A program made the position numbers and the translations under genes. Of a stretch of DNA of 64,000 nt, positions 34,533-43,584 are shown piece after piece; the first letter of the stretch is position 1; every line of letters starts with the position of its first letter. This DNA is from Candidatus Gastranaerophilales bacterium (GTDB lineage: Bacteria > Cyanobacteriota > Vampirovibrionia > Gastranaerophilales > Gastranaerophilaceae). The stretch is from NCBI GenBank assembly GCA_944326475.1, contig CALVEC010000003.1, forward strand, positions 1-64,000, given 5' to 3'. Under the pieces are notes generated by a model, which ran no database searches, was not told the origin of the DNA, and saw only the letters and a list, made by a program, of their open reading frames with translations.

Positions 34533-34552
34533 ATTGTGATTTTTTTCACAAT
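34533..34552. promoter_or_regulatory. Rex-like operator palindrome upstream of adhE
   Basis: ATTGTGA (34533-34539), six T bases and TCACAAT (34546-34552) make a perfect palindrome of the form TTGTGA-N6-TCACAA. This is the accepted operator for the NADH/NAD+ sensor Rex, whose best-known targets include adhE. It lies about 120 bases upstream of the -35 box, further away than usual. CRP/FNR-family sites (TGTGA-N6-TCACA) look alike, so that is the main alternative. Confidence 0.6.
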
Positions 34553-34582
34553 TAGATTTTTTGCTCTGTCAAAATCATTCTA

Positions 34583-36793
34583 TCATAAATGGTGTTTCAT
34601 TAAAAATGCTATTGTTCGGGGAAAATACTGCTGTAAGAAATGAGTTCTTGAGCACGTTTCTTTGAAAAAGAACGGGGCGTTGATGATGACATTTGTTTCA
34701 GCAGCTGCTTCTTCAAGCGGAATGGTTGAAATTTTCATTTTTACATGTTCTGTAGCTTCCAGAAAATAATTTGCTATATCTTGTATAACGGGCGGCATAT
34801 TTTCTTTAAACATTTTTCGTTCTTTTTCGTAAATTTCATAAAATTCTTTGCAAAGTGAGGAATTACGGAATTTTTCGTGACCCAGTTCATGCAAAATAAC
34901 GGCTTTTTCCGGTGCACAAATTAAATCCGAAGATTTCAGTTCGATCGGTTCTCTGTCTGATACAATTCTTGAATCAAAAAGTTTTTCTACAGAATCAATT
35001 GATTTTATTCTGTCATTGAGAAATTCCAATTCATCCGCGAAAAGCGTTCTCAAAACCGATTCAAATTCGTCATAGCTGTTTTTTATTAATTCTTTTAGCA
35101 CTATAGTTTTTTGTTTGCCGTTTTGGGTGTTGAAAACAGAGATAGCGTCTTCTGTGTGGTGTACGATATATTTTTTTCCGTCTATAAAATGTTCAAAAAA
35201 TCCGTTGCCTGCGTTTTTTATCTGTACCTGCCTTTTGACCAGAAGGTTGTTGTCTTTATCCGAGATGATATAGTCAAATGCTTCAAAAGAGTTATTCTTG
35301 CGATATTTTACGTTTGTTTTTGTGCCATCAAAACTCACAAGATTTTTTTCGTAAGAAACACCGTTTTTGTCGGAAGAAATTTTTGTTAAGGGTATTTTTG
35401 TATTGTCGGGCAGCAGCTTGTAATAATCAAAAATTCCGTCAATTGAACTTTCTTGTATTACTTCTTTTTCGTTTATTCCTGACTTTACAATTTCAGACAG
35501 AACCGGTGCGGAGTTCGCCTTTTTTTCACACTGCGTTACTGAATATTCTATATTATTTTGTTTATCTTTAGACTGCGCCCTGTAAACATATTTGTCAATG
35601 TAATTTACGCCATATCTTGTCTCATCAAACAGGTTATGCATTTGAGCATCGTAAACATCCACATAGCGGTCGCCATCGTTTATAGTAACTCTTGAATTTT
35701 CGGGATTAATTGAGAATTTGACATCGCCTTTTTCATAATTTATACCTTGGGTTCTTCCGGAAAGCGTTTCCAGCAGTTTTAGCAAATTGCCGCGAAAATT
35801 TATCAGGGTATAAGTATCAAATTCATTTTCGTTAATCAGCTTTGCATATTTTTTTATAATATCAGTGTTTCTTTGTAATATCGAAAGTTTTGTTCTCCGT
35901 TCCTCTAAGAATTCCGGTTTTTTGTGCAGCATATTTTTTGCAAGTTTTTCCGTTTCATCATCAGTTACCAGTTCTCTCAGAATGTCAAATCTCTCGGGAT
36001 TGAGGTTTTGTACGTACGTACCGTCAGACAAAATTGTTTTTGTGAATAAATCTTTTGAAACGCAGCCGAAGGCTTTTTCTCCGGCGGTCTTTGCAAATTC
36101 AGAAAGTTTCTCAAGCTGTGGTATTATTCTGTCTGAACGGAAATCAACGATTTGCCCCTTTTTGAGTTTTTCTTCATAGAAATATGTAAGTTCATCAATG
36201 TCAAAACAATTTGGCAGCAGCTCCGGTTTGCTGTTTATATATCCCAAAATCTCACTCAAATTAAATGTGTTTAATAATCCGCATTTCTCAATCTCATAAA
36301 ACGGGAATGAAAGCTGAAAAGCTTTATCTTTATTGATTTTGTCAAAAAGCGCCGCAATATCGTTTACGCGTTGGTTTTGGAATACACTGTTAACATAACC
36401 TGCCTCTTTTTTTAGTCCGCCTTTGTTTTTTATTTGTTCAAAAACTCTGATTCCGTCGTCATAGTTTAAAAACTTTTGTCCTTCAATATGCACTAAAGCG
36501 TATTCATCAAGAATATTTCTTATGTTTACGTATTCCGGATTATTTTTTAGAGCAAGAATCAGCCTGTGTGCACCTTCGTATCCTTCCGGCACAGACTCTG
36601 CCGCGATTTTTGCTTTTGCTGCATATGAAATTGCATCACTTGCTTTTTTAGATATTTCTGAATTTTGCCCAAAGGATACAGAACCTGTATGCCTGTTTGC
36701 CGCAGATTTTTTGGGGGTAAATGTATAACCGTATGTATTGTCAGTTACTTTCATACCCCGATAAAATCCGGTAAATGTAATAAATTTACTCAT
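34583..36793 (-). CDS. Large protein with C-terminal zincin-like HELGH motif
   Basis: 736 aa, unknown family. H635-E-L-G-H639 is preceded by a hydrophobic helix (A-V-I-L), as in gluzincin metalloproteases. About 55 residues on, P-L-E-E-A-A-A-E-T could give the third zinc ligand (Glu about 694-699). There is no signal peptide. The N-terminus is a basic, disordered-looking stretch containing V-S-F-G-Q. The middle 200-600 appears as repeating beta-rich segments with Asp/Asn turns. It may be a toxin-like or housekeeping protease, but the substrate is not readable. Confidence 0.6.
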   Translation of the reverse strand: MSKFITFTGFYRGMKVTDNTYGYTFTPKKSAANRHTGSVSFGQNSEISKKASDAISYAAKAKIAAESVPEGYEGAHRLILALKNNPEYVNIRNILDEYALVHIEGQKFLNYDDGIRVFEQIKNKGGLKKEAGYVNSVFQNQRVNDIAALFDKINKDKAFQLSFPFYEIEKCGLLNTFNLSEILGYINSKPELLPNCFDIDELTYFYEEKLKKGQIVDFRSDRIIPQLEKLSEFAKTAGEKAFGCVSKDLFTKTILSDGTYVQNLNPERFDILRELVTDDETEKLAKNMLHKKPEFLEERRTKLSILQRNTDIIKKYAKLINENEFDTYTLINFRGNLLKLLETLSGRTQGINYEKGDVKFSINPENSRVTINDGDRYVDVYDAQMHNLFDETRYGVNYIDKYVYRAQSKDKQNNIEYSVTQCEKKANSAPVLSEIVKSGINEKEVIQESSIDGIFDYYKLLPDNTKIPLTKISSDKNGVSYEKNLVSFDGTKTNVKYRKNNSFEAFDYIISDKDNNLLVKRQVQIKNAGNGFFEHFIDGKKYIVHHTEDAISVFNTQNGKQKTIVLKELIKNSYDEFESVLRTLFADELEFLNDRIKSIDSVEKLFDSRIVSDREPIELKSSDLICAPEKAVILHELGHEKFRNSSLCKEFYEIYEKERKMFKENMPPVIQDIANYFLEATEHVKMKISTIPLEEAAAETNVIINAPFFFKETCSRTHFLQQYFPRTIAFLMKHHL

Positions 36794-36810
36794 TATTAAG
36801 AATTATTACG

Positions 36811-38184
36811 TTATCTTGAGCAAATTGTTCTTGCTACATAAACACCGGACGCGGAAGCTTGAATGAGTCCTCTTGTTACACCGGCGCCGTCACCGATTGT
36901 AAACAGGTTTTTAACCTGTTCTGTTTCGAGTTCGTTTGTCAATTTTACGCGTCCTGAGTAGAACTTGACTTCGATTCCGTAAAGCAGAGTGTATCTGGAA
37001 GCAACACCGGGGGCAATTTTGTCCAGAGCATACAGCATTTCTATTATGGCTGTAAGCTGCCTGTACGGAAGAACGAGACTCAAATCTCCGGGAGTTGCAC
37101 AGCCGAGAGTCGGGGTGATTATGCTGGATTTAATTCTTTCAGGAGTAGAGCGTCTGCCGTCAAGCAAGTCACCGAAACGCTGTACGAGAACTCCTCCGCC
37201 GAGCATATTTGCCAGTCTGGCAACATGCTGCCCGTAAGCAATAGGTTCCTTAAACGGTTCTGTAAATTTTTCGCTTACAAGAAGCGCAAAGTTTGTATTT
37301 GCGGTCTTTTTATTTGCGTAACTGTGACCGTTTACTGTAGCAATACCGCCGTAGTTTTCCGCAACAACTTCTCCGCAGGGATTCATACAGAAGGTTCTGA
37401 CCTCATCTCCGAAGGTCGGAGAGTAGTATACGAGTTTTGATTCATATAATTTATCGGTTATATGAGCCATAACCGGCGCAGGAAGTTCCACTCTGACTCC
37501 GACGTCTACGGCATTGTTAATCATTCCGATTTTGTTTTTTGTAAATTCTTTTGTAAGCCAGTCTGCACCTTCTCTGCCCGGTGCAATAATTAAATATTCA
37601 GAATAAATTTTTTCGCCGTCTGTTGTAACAAAACCTTTTACCTGTTCATTTTCAACAATCAGACTTTCTGCTGTTTTTTTATTGAGAATAGTAATTCTTT
37701 CGTCAAGATAGTCCTGCATGTTTTTTAAAACACCGAGACTTCTTTCTGTTCCCAGATGCCGGACAGGTGAATGAACGAGTTTTAATTCCGCAAGAGTTGC
37801 AGCCCGTTCTATATCCGCAAAATCATCTTTGTTAGTGCCGAAAACTTCATCAGTCGCCCCAAACTTCAAATATAAATCGTCGGTGTATTTGATGAGTTCT
37901 TCCACTTCTTTTCTTGACATATAGTCGACAAGGTGTCCGCCTACATCAGGTGTGAGAGTGAGTTTTCCGTCAGAAAACGCACCGGCGCCGCCCCATCCGC
38001 ATAGCAAACCGCATGTTTTGCAGTTCGGGCATTTTTCATAACCTTCTCTTAAAAAACATTTTCTCTGTTCTATTTTTAAACCTTTTTCAACAATTACGAC
38101 TTTCCAGTCAGGTTTCAAACTCATTATTTCAAGAGCGGCAAATATCCCTGCAGGACCGGCTCCGATAATAGCGACGTTATACAT
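36811..38184 (-). CDS. COG2509-type FAD-dependent dehydrogenase
   Basis: 457 aa. It begins with an FAD-binding Rossmann motif G-A-G-P-A-G and has V-V-I-V-E-K-G. Then comes a Cys cluster (C-P-N-C-K-T-C-G-L-L-C-G-W-G-G-A-G-A-F-S-D-G-K), which is the mark of this family of predicted flavoprotein dehydrogenases. The C-terminus has the second FAD motif, T-I-G-D-G-A-G. The substrate is unknown. It follows leuD in the same direction, but a strong hairpin separates them. A GAAGGA ribosome site lies before the ATG. Confidence 0.85.
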   Translation of the reverse strand: MYNVAIIGAGPAGIFAALEIMSLKPDWKVVIVEKGLKIEQRKCFLREGYEKCPNCKTCGLLCGWGGAGAFSDGKLTLTPDVGGHLVDYMSRKEVEELIKYTDDLYLKFGATDEVFGTNKDDFADIERAATLAELKLVHSPVRHLGTERSLGVLKNMQDYLDERITILNKKTAESLIVENEQVKGFVTTDGEKIYSEYLIIAPGREGADWLTKEFTKNKIGMINNAVDVGVRVELPAPVMAHITDKLYESKLVYYSPTFGDEVRTFCMNPCGEVVAENYGGIATVNGHSYANKKTANTNFALLVSEKFTEPFKEPIAYGQHVARLANMLGGGVLVQRFGDLLDGRRSTPERIKSSIITPTLGCATPGDLSLVLPYRQLTAIIEMLYALDKIAPGVASRYTLLYGIEVKFYSGRVKLTNELETEQVKNLFTIGDGAGVTRGLIQASASGVYVARTICSR

Positions 38185-38234
38185 TCGGCATTATTCCTTC
38201 TCTTTTCATACAATACAATTGTACATTAAACATG

Positions 38235-38272
38235 AAATATACAAAAATCTTTATAAAGATTTTTGTATATTT
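38235..38272 (-). terminator. Perfect 17-bp hairpin after leuD
   Basis: AAATATACAAAAATCTT at 38235-38251 is exactly complementary to 38256-38272 with a four-base TATA loop. It lies ten bases past the leuD stop. It is AT-rich and T-ended, so it should work as a terminator on either strand; as an attenuator it could separate leuD from the flavoprotein gene. Confidence 0.7.
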
Positions 38273-38282
38273 ATCTTTGCGG

Positions 38283-38783
38283 TTAGACTCCGAGTTTGGC
38301 TTTTGTATAATTAATCAAACCGCCCTTTTGTATTAAATCCTGAATCTCTTTCGGAAATTTTGCGCACTGATATTCTTTCCCGGTTGTAATATTTTTTACA
38401 ACGCCTGTGGATAAATCAATTTCTAATTTATCTCCTTTTTTGCATTCGTCGGGAAGGGTCGGATGTTCGAGAATGGGCAGTCCGATATTGATTGCATTTC
38501 TGAAAAATATTCTTGCAAAGGTTTTTGCAATGACAACAGAGATTCCGCTTGCTTTAATTGCAATCGGAGCATGTTCTCTTGAACTTCCGCAGCCAAAATT
38601 TTCTCCTGCAACAATTATGTCTCCGTCTTTAACATTTTTTGCAAAAGTTTTGTCGATATCTTCCATACAATGTGCTGCCAATTCCTTCTCGTCAGAGGTA
38701 TTCAGGTATCTTGCAGGGATAATTACATCTGTGTCAACATTACAACCAAAGTACCAAACTTCTCCACTTTTAGTATGATTCAT
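38283..38783 (-). CDS. leuD: 3-isopropylmalate dehydratase small subunit
   Basis: 166 aa, the shorter archaeal/anaerobe-type form. It has [13 protein letters not shown] and the signature [14 protein letters not shown]. With LeuC it forms the enzyme isomerising 2-isopropylmalate in leucine synthesis. No leuC, leuA or leuB is in the window, so the partner must be elsewhere. The GGAG ribosome site lies before the ATG at 38783. Confidence 0.93.
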   Translation of the reverse strand: MNHTKSGEVWYFGCNVDTDVIIPARYLNTSDEKELAAHCMEDIDKTFAKNVKDGDIIVAGENFGCGSSREHAPIAIKASGISVVIAKTFARIFFRNAINIGLPILEHPTLPDECKKGDKLEIDLSTGVVKNITTGKEYQCAKFPKEIQDLIQKGGLINYTKAKLGV

Positions 38784-38883
38784 TGCTTTTCTCCATTTAC
38801 AAATCTAAAAATTTATTATATATATATTAATATAAACTTGTTGAAAATAGAAGGCAGAAAAAAGAGAAAAGGAGATTTGAAGT

Positions 38884-39099
38884 ATGAACTATTACATTGG
38901 CGAAGCAGCTGGCAAAGTTTATGAATTTTTAGCAGAACAAAAAAACAACGAAGCAACTATTTCTAAACTTGAAAAAGAATTAGATTTGAACGAAAACTTC
39001 GTATCTATGGGTATTGGCTGGCTTGCTCAAGAAGGTAAAGCTGACCTTTCTGGAAAAGGTGCTCGCACAAAAGTTAGACTTATCAACAGCATCAACTAG
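38884..39099 (+). CDS. Small winged-helix protein (DUF2582 type)
   Basis: 71 aa. The pattern fits the DUF2582 winged-helix fold: G-x-x-A-G-K-V-Y-E-F-L, then a helix pair ending L-D-L-N-E-N-F-V-S-M-G-I-G-W-L-A-Q-E-G-K, and a short beta wing. It may bind DNA or act as a protein-interaction adaptor. It is followed by its own terminator, so it is a single-gene unit. A GGAGATTTGAAGT ribosome site precedes the ATG. Confidence 0.75.
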   Translation: MNYYIGEAAGKVYEFLAEQKNNEATISKLEKELDLNENFVSMGIGWLAQEGKADLSGKGARTKVRLINSIN

Positions 39100-39123
39100 T
39101 CTGACTACAACCAAATATTCTTA

Positions 39124-39153
39124 AAAGAGCCGGCAAAACGCCGGTTCTTTTTT
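39124..39153 (+). terminator. Terminator of the winged-helix gene
   Basis: AAAGAGCCGGC pairs with GCCGGTTCTTTTTT with a five-base loop and a T run. Confidence 0.9.
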
Positions 39154-39199
39154 ATTTGCTGAATACACATATTTTCTTTTTTTATAATAAAATAGATTT

Positions 39200-40429
39200 A
39201 TGAACAGAGTTGAATTGTTATTACCGGCAGGGAATTTAGAAAAACTTGATTATGCAATGAATTACGGCGCAGATGCTGTGTATCTGGGGCTGGTAGATTT
39301 TAGTCTGCGTTCAATGAGAAAGGGTGAAATAATTACTGCTGAAAATTTAAAAAATGCTGTGGATTTGGCGCACTCTTACGAAAAAAAAGTTTACATGACC
39401 CTGAATATATATGCATTCAATGAAGATATCGACAATTTGTACAAAACACTTGATATCATAAAAGAAGCAAAACCGGACGCTCTTATTGTCAGCGACTTTG
39501 GTATACTTAACGTTGTAAAAAGAGAAATACCGGAAATCGCTTTACATATAAGTACCCAGACAAATACTTTGAATTATGAAGCAGTAAAATACTGGAGAGA
39601 TTTTGGGGCAAAGAGAGTTATTTTGGCGCGGGAGCTTTCTATAGAGCAAATAAAAACAATTCGCGATAAAGTTCCCGATATTGAACTCGAGTCTTTTGTT
39701 CATGGCTCACAGTGCGTATCGTTTTCCGGAAGATGTCTTTTGAGCGACTATATGACGAACGGAGAGCGTCAGGCAAATCACGGCGGATGTGCACAGCCGT
39801 GCAGATGGAGTTATAAGCTCCTTGAAGAAACACGTCCCGGGGAATACTTTGAAATAGAGCAGAATGAAAGAGGTACTCATATTTTAAGCCCGAAAGACCT
39901 GGCATTGATAAATTACATTCCTGAGCTGATTGAAGCGGGGGTCGATTCCTTTAAAGTTGAAGGGCGTACAAAAAGTCTTTATTATGTTTCTGCAGTTGCA
40001 AAAACATACAGAAAAGCAATTGATAACTATTACAACGGTGTAAAAGATGATTCGCTGCTTGATGAGCTTCTAAAAGTCGGAAACAGAGGCTACACCACCG
40101 GTTTTTATTTGAACAAACCTGACGGTGACGGCTACAGTTATGATATATCCAAAGGGCTTGCAGGAGCCGATTTTTTGTTTGAGGTTAAAGACAAAAAAGA
40201 CAGTCTTCTTCTTGTGAAGATTAAAAATAAAATAAATAAAGGGGATGAAATTGAAATGATTTCTCCGCAGGAGATGTTTAAAACAAAAATTTTAAATATC
40301 TACAACACCGACATGGAAGAAAAAGAAGTCGGAAACACAAACGATGATATTTTCGTCGAATTATCTGTAATGCCTGAAAATTACAAATACGCACTCGGAA
40401 GAACTATAGGGATAAAAAACAAAAGATGA
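39200..40429 (+). CDS. U32 family protein, TrhP-like
   Basis: 409 aa. The U32 core has V-H-G-S-Q-C172 and S-F-S-G-R-C179, then C197 and C201, the four cysteines expected to hold an iron-sulfur cluster. The family includes TrhP (tRNA wobble-uridine hydroxylation from prephenate), RlhA and the UbiU/V pair. With length near 400 and a C-terminal RNA-binding-like beta domain, TrhP is the best guess. The old label 'collagenase/peptidase U32' is probably misleading. Its stop overlaps the next gene (ATGA). Confidence 0.8.
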   Translation: MNRVELLLPAGNLEKLDYAMNYGADAVYLGLVDFSLRSMRKGEIITAENLKNAVDLAHSYEKKVYMTLNIYAFNEDIDNLYKTLDIIKEAKPDALIVSDFGILNVVKREIPEIALHISTQTNTLNYEAVKYWRDFGAKRVILARELSIEQIKTIRDKVPDIELESFVHGSQCVSFSGRCLLSDYMTNGERQANHGGCAQPCRWSYKLLEETRPGEYFEIEQNERGTHILSPKDLALINYIPELIEAGVDSFKVEGRTKSLYYVSAVAKTYRKAIDNYYNGVKDDSLLDELLKVGNRGYTTGFYLNKPDGDGYSYDISKGLAGADFLFEVKDKKDSLLLVKIKNKINKGDEIEMISPQEMFKTKILNIYNTDMEEKEVGNTNDDIFVELSVMPENYKYALGRTIGIKNKR

Positions 40430-40902
40430 TACTAAAACCGGATTATAATGTAAAAAATGTTTTTGAAGTTAATTTTGATAAACTAAAAGAGAGCGGTATA
40501 AAAGTTCTGATTTTTGATTTAGACAGCACTGTCATGAAATCGAAAGCTGGTGTTTTTTCAACCGAGATTTTAAAAATGTTTGAGAATCTGTCAAAGGACT
40601 TTGTGCTTGCAATTGCGAGCAATAATAAGAACATTGATTATATCAACAAAGTCAGGGCGCAGGTGAATTTCCCGGTAATCGGGCATGCAAACAAGCCGTC
40701 TCCTGATGTGATAAAATCGTTTCTTAAAGAAAATGCAATACGTCCCCAAGATGCTGCCATGATAGGAGACAGACCGCTTACGGATATACTGGTGGGAAAA
40801 CTTTTGGGGGCAACGACCGTTCTTGTGGACTCAATAAGCAAAGATGAAGAACCTCCTTTGACCCGTTTTGTGCGCAGGGTGGAGCGATTATCAATCAGGT
40901 AG
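40426..40902 (+). CDS. yqeG: YqeG-family HAD IIIA phosphatase
   Basis: 158 aa. The HAD motif I is F-D-L-D-S-T and motif IV is M-I-G-D-R-P-L-T-D-I. YqeG proteins are HAD phosphatases of the IIIA group; related enzymes dephosphorylate phosphatidylglycerolphosphate, which is possible here. The start overlaps the U32 stop, so the two are coupled. It ends convergently, seven bases from the GGDEF gene. Confidence 0.85.
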   Translation: MILKPDYNVKNVFEVNFDKLKESGIKVLIFDLDSTVMKSKAGVFSTEILKMFENLSKDFVLAIASNNKNIDYINKVRAQVNFPVIGHANKPSPDVIKSFLKENAIRPQDAAMIGDRPLTDILVGKLLGATTVLVDSISKDEEPPLTRFVRRVERLSIR

Positions 40903-40909
40903 TGAAAAA

Positions 40910-42382
40910 TCAGCTTATGTCGTTATAAAAAATAACTTTGTTTCTGCCGCGGCGTTTTGCTTCGTACAACGCCATATCTGCATTTTGATAAAGCTGGGCG
41001 GGTGTTTCTATATTTTCGTCATAACTGCTTACTCCGACACTGATAGAAACATTTATGGTTTCCCCCTCTACCTGTTCTTCTGATATATTTATCGGCGTTT
41101 TTTCAACAGCTTTTCTCAGCCTTTGAGCTACAAAACCCGCTTCATCCGGTGTTGTAAAGGGCAATAGTATACAAAATTCTTCACCGCCGTAGCGAGAAGC
41201 TATATCATACTCTCGGAGTTCTTGTTTTATAATTGCTGCAACTCTTTTTAGTACACAATCTCCGGCTGAATGTCCGTAAGTGTCGTTGACTTTTTTAAAA
41301 TAGTCAATGTCAATCATTATACAGCATAGCGGTTTCTGTTTACGTTTTGCTGTTGCAACTTCCTGATTCAACCGGATTTCAAACTGCCTTCTGTTGTTTA
41401 AACCTGTTAAGGCATCAAGGGTTGCATATTTGAGCATTTCTCCGTAACTGTTTGCTTTTTGAACCGTTACAGAAATTTGTTTGGCTAAAAGCGTCATATA
41501 AGCAATATCAGAATCCGCAAGTTTGTCCATATAACTGCCTGCCGCAATAGCACCAATTACTTCATTCTCTGATTTTATTGCCCAAACGCCGGTAGTTCCG
41601 GTATCTGAGATTTCTGAAAGTTTTTCTTCCGTTATATGTTCCAAAAGTTCGTAAATCTGTTCATCTTTGCATTCCAATGGCCATACTAAACGGAAATAGT
41701 TCTCATTGTCCTTCATAAAAATATAAATCAGGTGGTTTGTAATAAATTTGTCAACCATTTCTCCGATTATCGGTAAAATATATGTCAATTCGTATTGGGT
41801 TTCTATGAGTTTTGCAATATTTTTCATTGATTTGTAAAAATCTATGTTTTTTGTCATTGCATCTTTCATCAATTTGTTAGATATCGCCGCTGCTATTTGT
41901 CTTATTGCAATACCTATTGAGAAAATAAAATCATACTTTTTTACATTAGGCAAAACTTCATCAAAACTGAGTTCCAAAACCCCTTTGAGCTTTTTTTCAC
42001 GGTAAAGCGGAAAATAAATAATGTTATTGTTTTGTTTTATGCAACTGTCAAAACAATACTCGAGTTCTAAAGCGGGTTTATTAAAATCCAAAAGTGCTCC
42101 GTTTAATATAAAATTGTCCTGTGTATGCTGCGATAGTGTCTCGAATATTTTAATGACTTTTTCACTTTGTATGTTTTTGTCAATAATTATCCAGCTTTTT
42201 ACAAAATCTCTCAATGTTGCAGAAATGGAATCCCACATAAAAATTTGAAAATTTTTAACAAAAAGAAACTGCTCGAAAATCGCCTTTAATTTATTCATCA
42301 ATTCCTGTTCATCATAATTTTGGGTCAATACACTGGATATTTCCCACAAAAAATTGAGTTCAGGCTTCTTTATATCAGTCAT
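40910..42382 (-). CDS. GAF-GGDEF diguanylate cyclase
   Basis: 490 aa from the ATG at 42382, preceded by AAGGAT; the longer frame to 42406 has no ribosome site. N-terminal GAF-like sensory regions fill about residues 1-320, without membrane helices. The cyclase domain has the active site G-G-E-E-F and, five residues before it, R-E-Y-D, a complete inhibitory I-site (R-x-x-D). It makes c-di-GMP, which commonly switches between motility and adhesion. It overlaps the TPR gene end by eight bases. Confidence 0.92.
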   Translation of the reverse strand: MTDIKKPELNFLWEISSVLTQNYDEQELMNKLKAIFEQFLFVKNFQIFMWDSISATLRDFVKSWIIIDKNIQSEKVIKIFETLSQHTQDNFILNGALLDFNKPALELEYCFDSCIKQNNNIIYFPLYREKKLKGVLELSFDEVLPNVKKYDFIFSIGIAIRQIAAAISNKLMKDAMTKNIDFYKSMKNIAKLIETQYELTYILPIIGEMVDKFITNHLIYIFMKDNENYFRLVWPLECKDEQIYELLEHITEEKLSEISDTGTTGVWAIKSENEVIGAIAAGSYMDKLADSDIAYMTLLAKQISVTVQKANSYGEMLKYATLDALTGLNNRRQFEIRLNQEVATAKRKQKPLCCIMIDIDYFKKVNDTYGHSAGDCVLKRVAAIIKQELREYDIASRYGGEEFCILLPFTTPDEAGFVAQRLRKAVEKTPINISEEQVEGETINVSISVGVSSYDENIETPAQLYQNADMALYEAKRRGRNKVIFYNDIS

Positions 42383-43457
42383 TGTGCTTATCCTTTTTGT
42401 TTGCAAAATACATTCTGCCTGCGCATCTGCTGAAATTCTTTTTCATTTCTTCTTCATAATCATCTGACAGATAAACTTTTCCTTCTCTGTAAACTAACTG
42501 GCTTTCCTGATCCCAGTGTTCCTCTTTGTTCTGTTCAACAAGGTATTTGTAGCGGTCAGTGGCAACCAGTTTTTGGTTAACTTCATAGATTATATCAAAT
42601 ACATATTTTGAGATGGCAATGTCTGTTTGGGTATCTACAATCAAACTAGCCTTCTCCAGTTCGTCTATTGATTCTTTATATTTTTTCAGGTGTTTAAGCA
42701 GCAGTGCATGGTTGTAATGCGCATCAAAGCTCATAGGTTCCAGTTCCATTGCTTTGCAGTAACCTTGACCTGCTTTTTTGTAATCACCGAGTATATGGTT
42801 TGCCAGTGCATAATTAAAATACAGGTCGAAACTTTTTTTTGTCCGCTTTATTGCTTTTTCGTAACACTCTATAGCTTTTTTTAGATAATAGTTTGAGGTG
42901 TAGGTGTCTTCACCTATAAGCATTGATTTTCCGCGGTAAGCAAGCCCCATGTTGTAAAGTGCTATTGTTTTATTGTCTCTGGTCGGTTTAACGCTGTTAA
43001 AAATAAAAGGTATATGAATTGTGAAACGTTTTGTGTTTAGGATTGTTTCGTACTCTCTTATCGCAAGGTCGTAATCAGCAAGCTTTTCCGACGCCACAAT
43101 TCCCCTGTTCATTCTGCATACAATGTACTTCGGGTCATACTCAAGAGCCTTTCCGTACTCGTCTACCGCTGACTGGAAGTCTTCGTATTTTACGTATATG
43201 TTTCCGAGGTTGCACCTTGCAATGGAATGCTCCGGATATTTTTCAAGCCCCTTTTTGTAATATTTAATCGCTCTTTCAAGATTTCCGCCCCGCTGGGCTT
43301 TGTCTCCCTTGTATATGTAATAGAATCCGAAACATTTGTTTATTTGCTTCTCAAACCAGCCCCAGTAAAAGAAAATACAAAATCCCAGTAATAAAAACAT
43401 TATTACAAGGAGCACCTTAGTGATGGTTTTCTGTAATATTTTAAGTACGAATTTCAT
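42375..43457 (-). CDS. Membrane-anchored TPR protein
   Basis: About 360 aa from the ATG at 43457; a longer frame to 43523 exists but crosses the promoter. An N-terminal hydrophobic helix (about residues 12-32) anchors it in the membrane. The rest is TPR repeats, for example Y-Y-K-K-G-L-E-K-Y-P-E-H and Y-G-K-A-L-E-Y-D-P. It is co-transcribed with the GGDEF enzyme and may be a scaffold or assembly factor. Confidence 0.75.
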   Translation of the reverse strand: MKFVLKILQKTITKVLLVIMFLLLGFCIFFYWGWFEKQINKCFGFYYIYKGDKAQRGGNLERAIKYYKKGLEKYPEHSIARCNLGNIYVKYEDFQSAVDEYGKALEYDPKYIVCRMNRGIVASEKLADYDLAIREYETILNTKRFTIHIPFIFNSVKPTRDNKTIALYNMGLAYRGKSMLIGEDTYTSNYYLKKAIECYEKAIKRTKKSFDLYFNYALANHILGDYKKAGQGYCKAMELEPMSFDAHYNHALLLKHLKKYKESIDELEKASLIVDTQTDIAISKYVFDIIYEVNQKLVATDRYKYLVEQNKEEHWDQESQLVYREGKVYLSDDYEEEMKKNFSRCAGRMYFANKKDKHND

Positions 43458-43465
43458 AAGTATAT

Positions 43466-43493
43466 TGTATACTTGAACAACTTTGTTAAGCAA
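43466..43493 (-). promoter_or_regulatory. Promoter of the TPR-GGDEF operon (leaderless)
   Basis: On the minus strand TTGCTT (43488-43493), a 16-base spacer and TATACA (43466-43471). The ATG at 43457 is eight bases downstream, leaving essentially no leader. Confidence 0.5.
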
Positions 43494-43584
43494 GTATTTA
43501 ATTTTTTTACAAAAATAAGGCAATTTTTTTTATAAAAAAACGTTATATATTGTATATGCATAAAATATTGAGGAAAAAACAGAG

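Noticed and set aside
34449-34643. Small plus-strand frame upstream of adhE
   Set aside because: It overlaps the operator and the end of the zincin gene and has no ribosome site.
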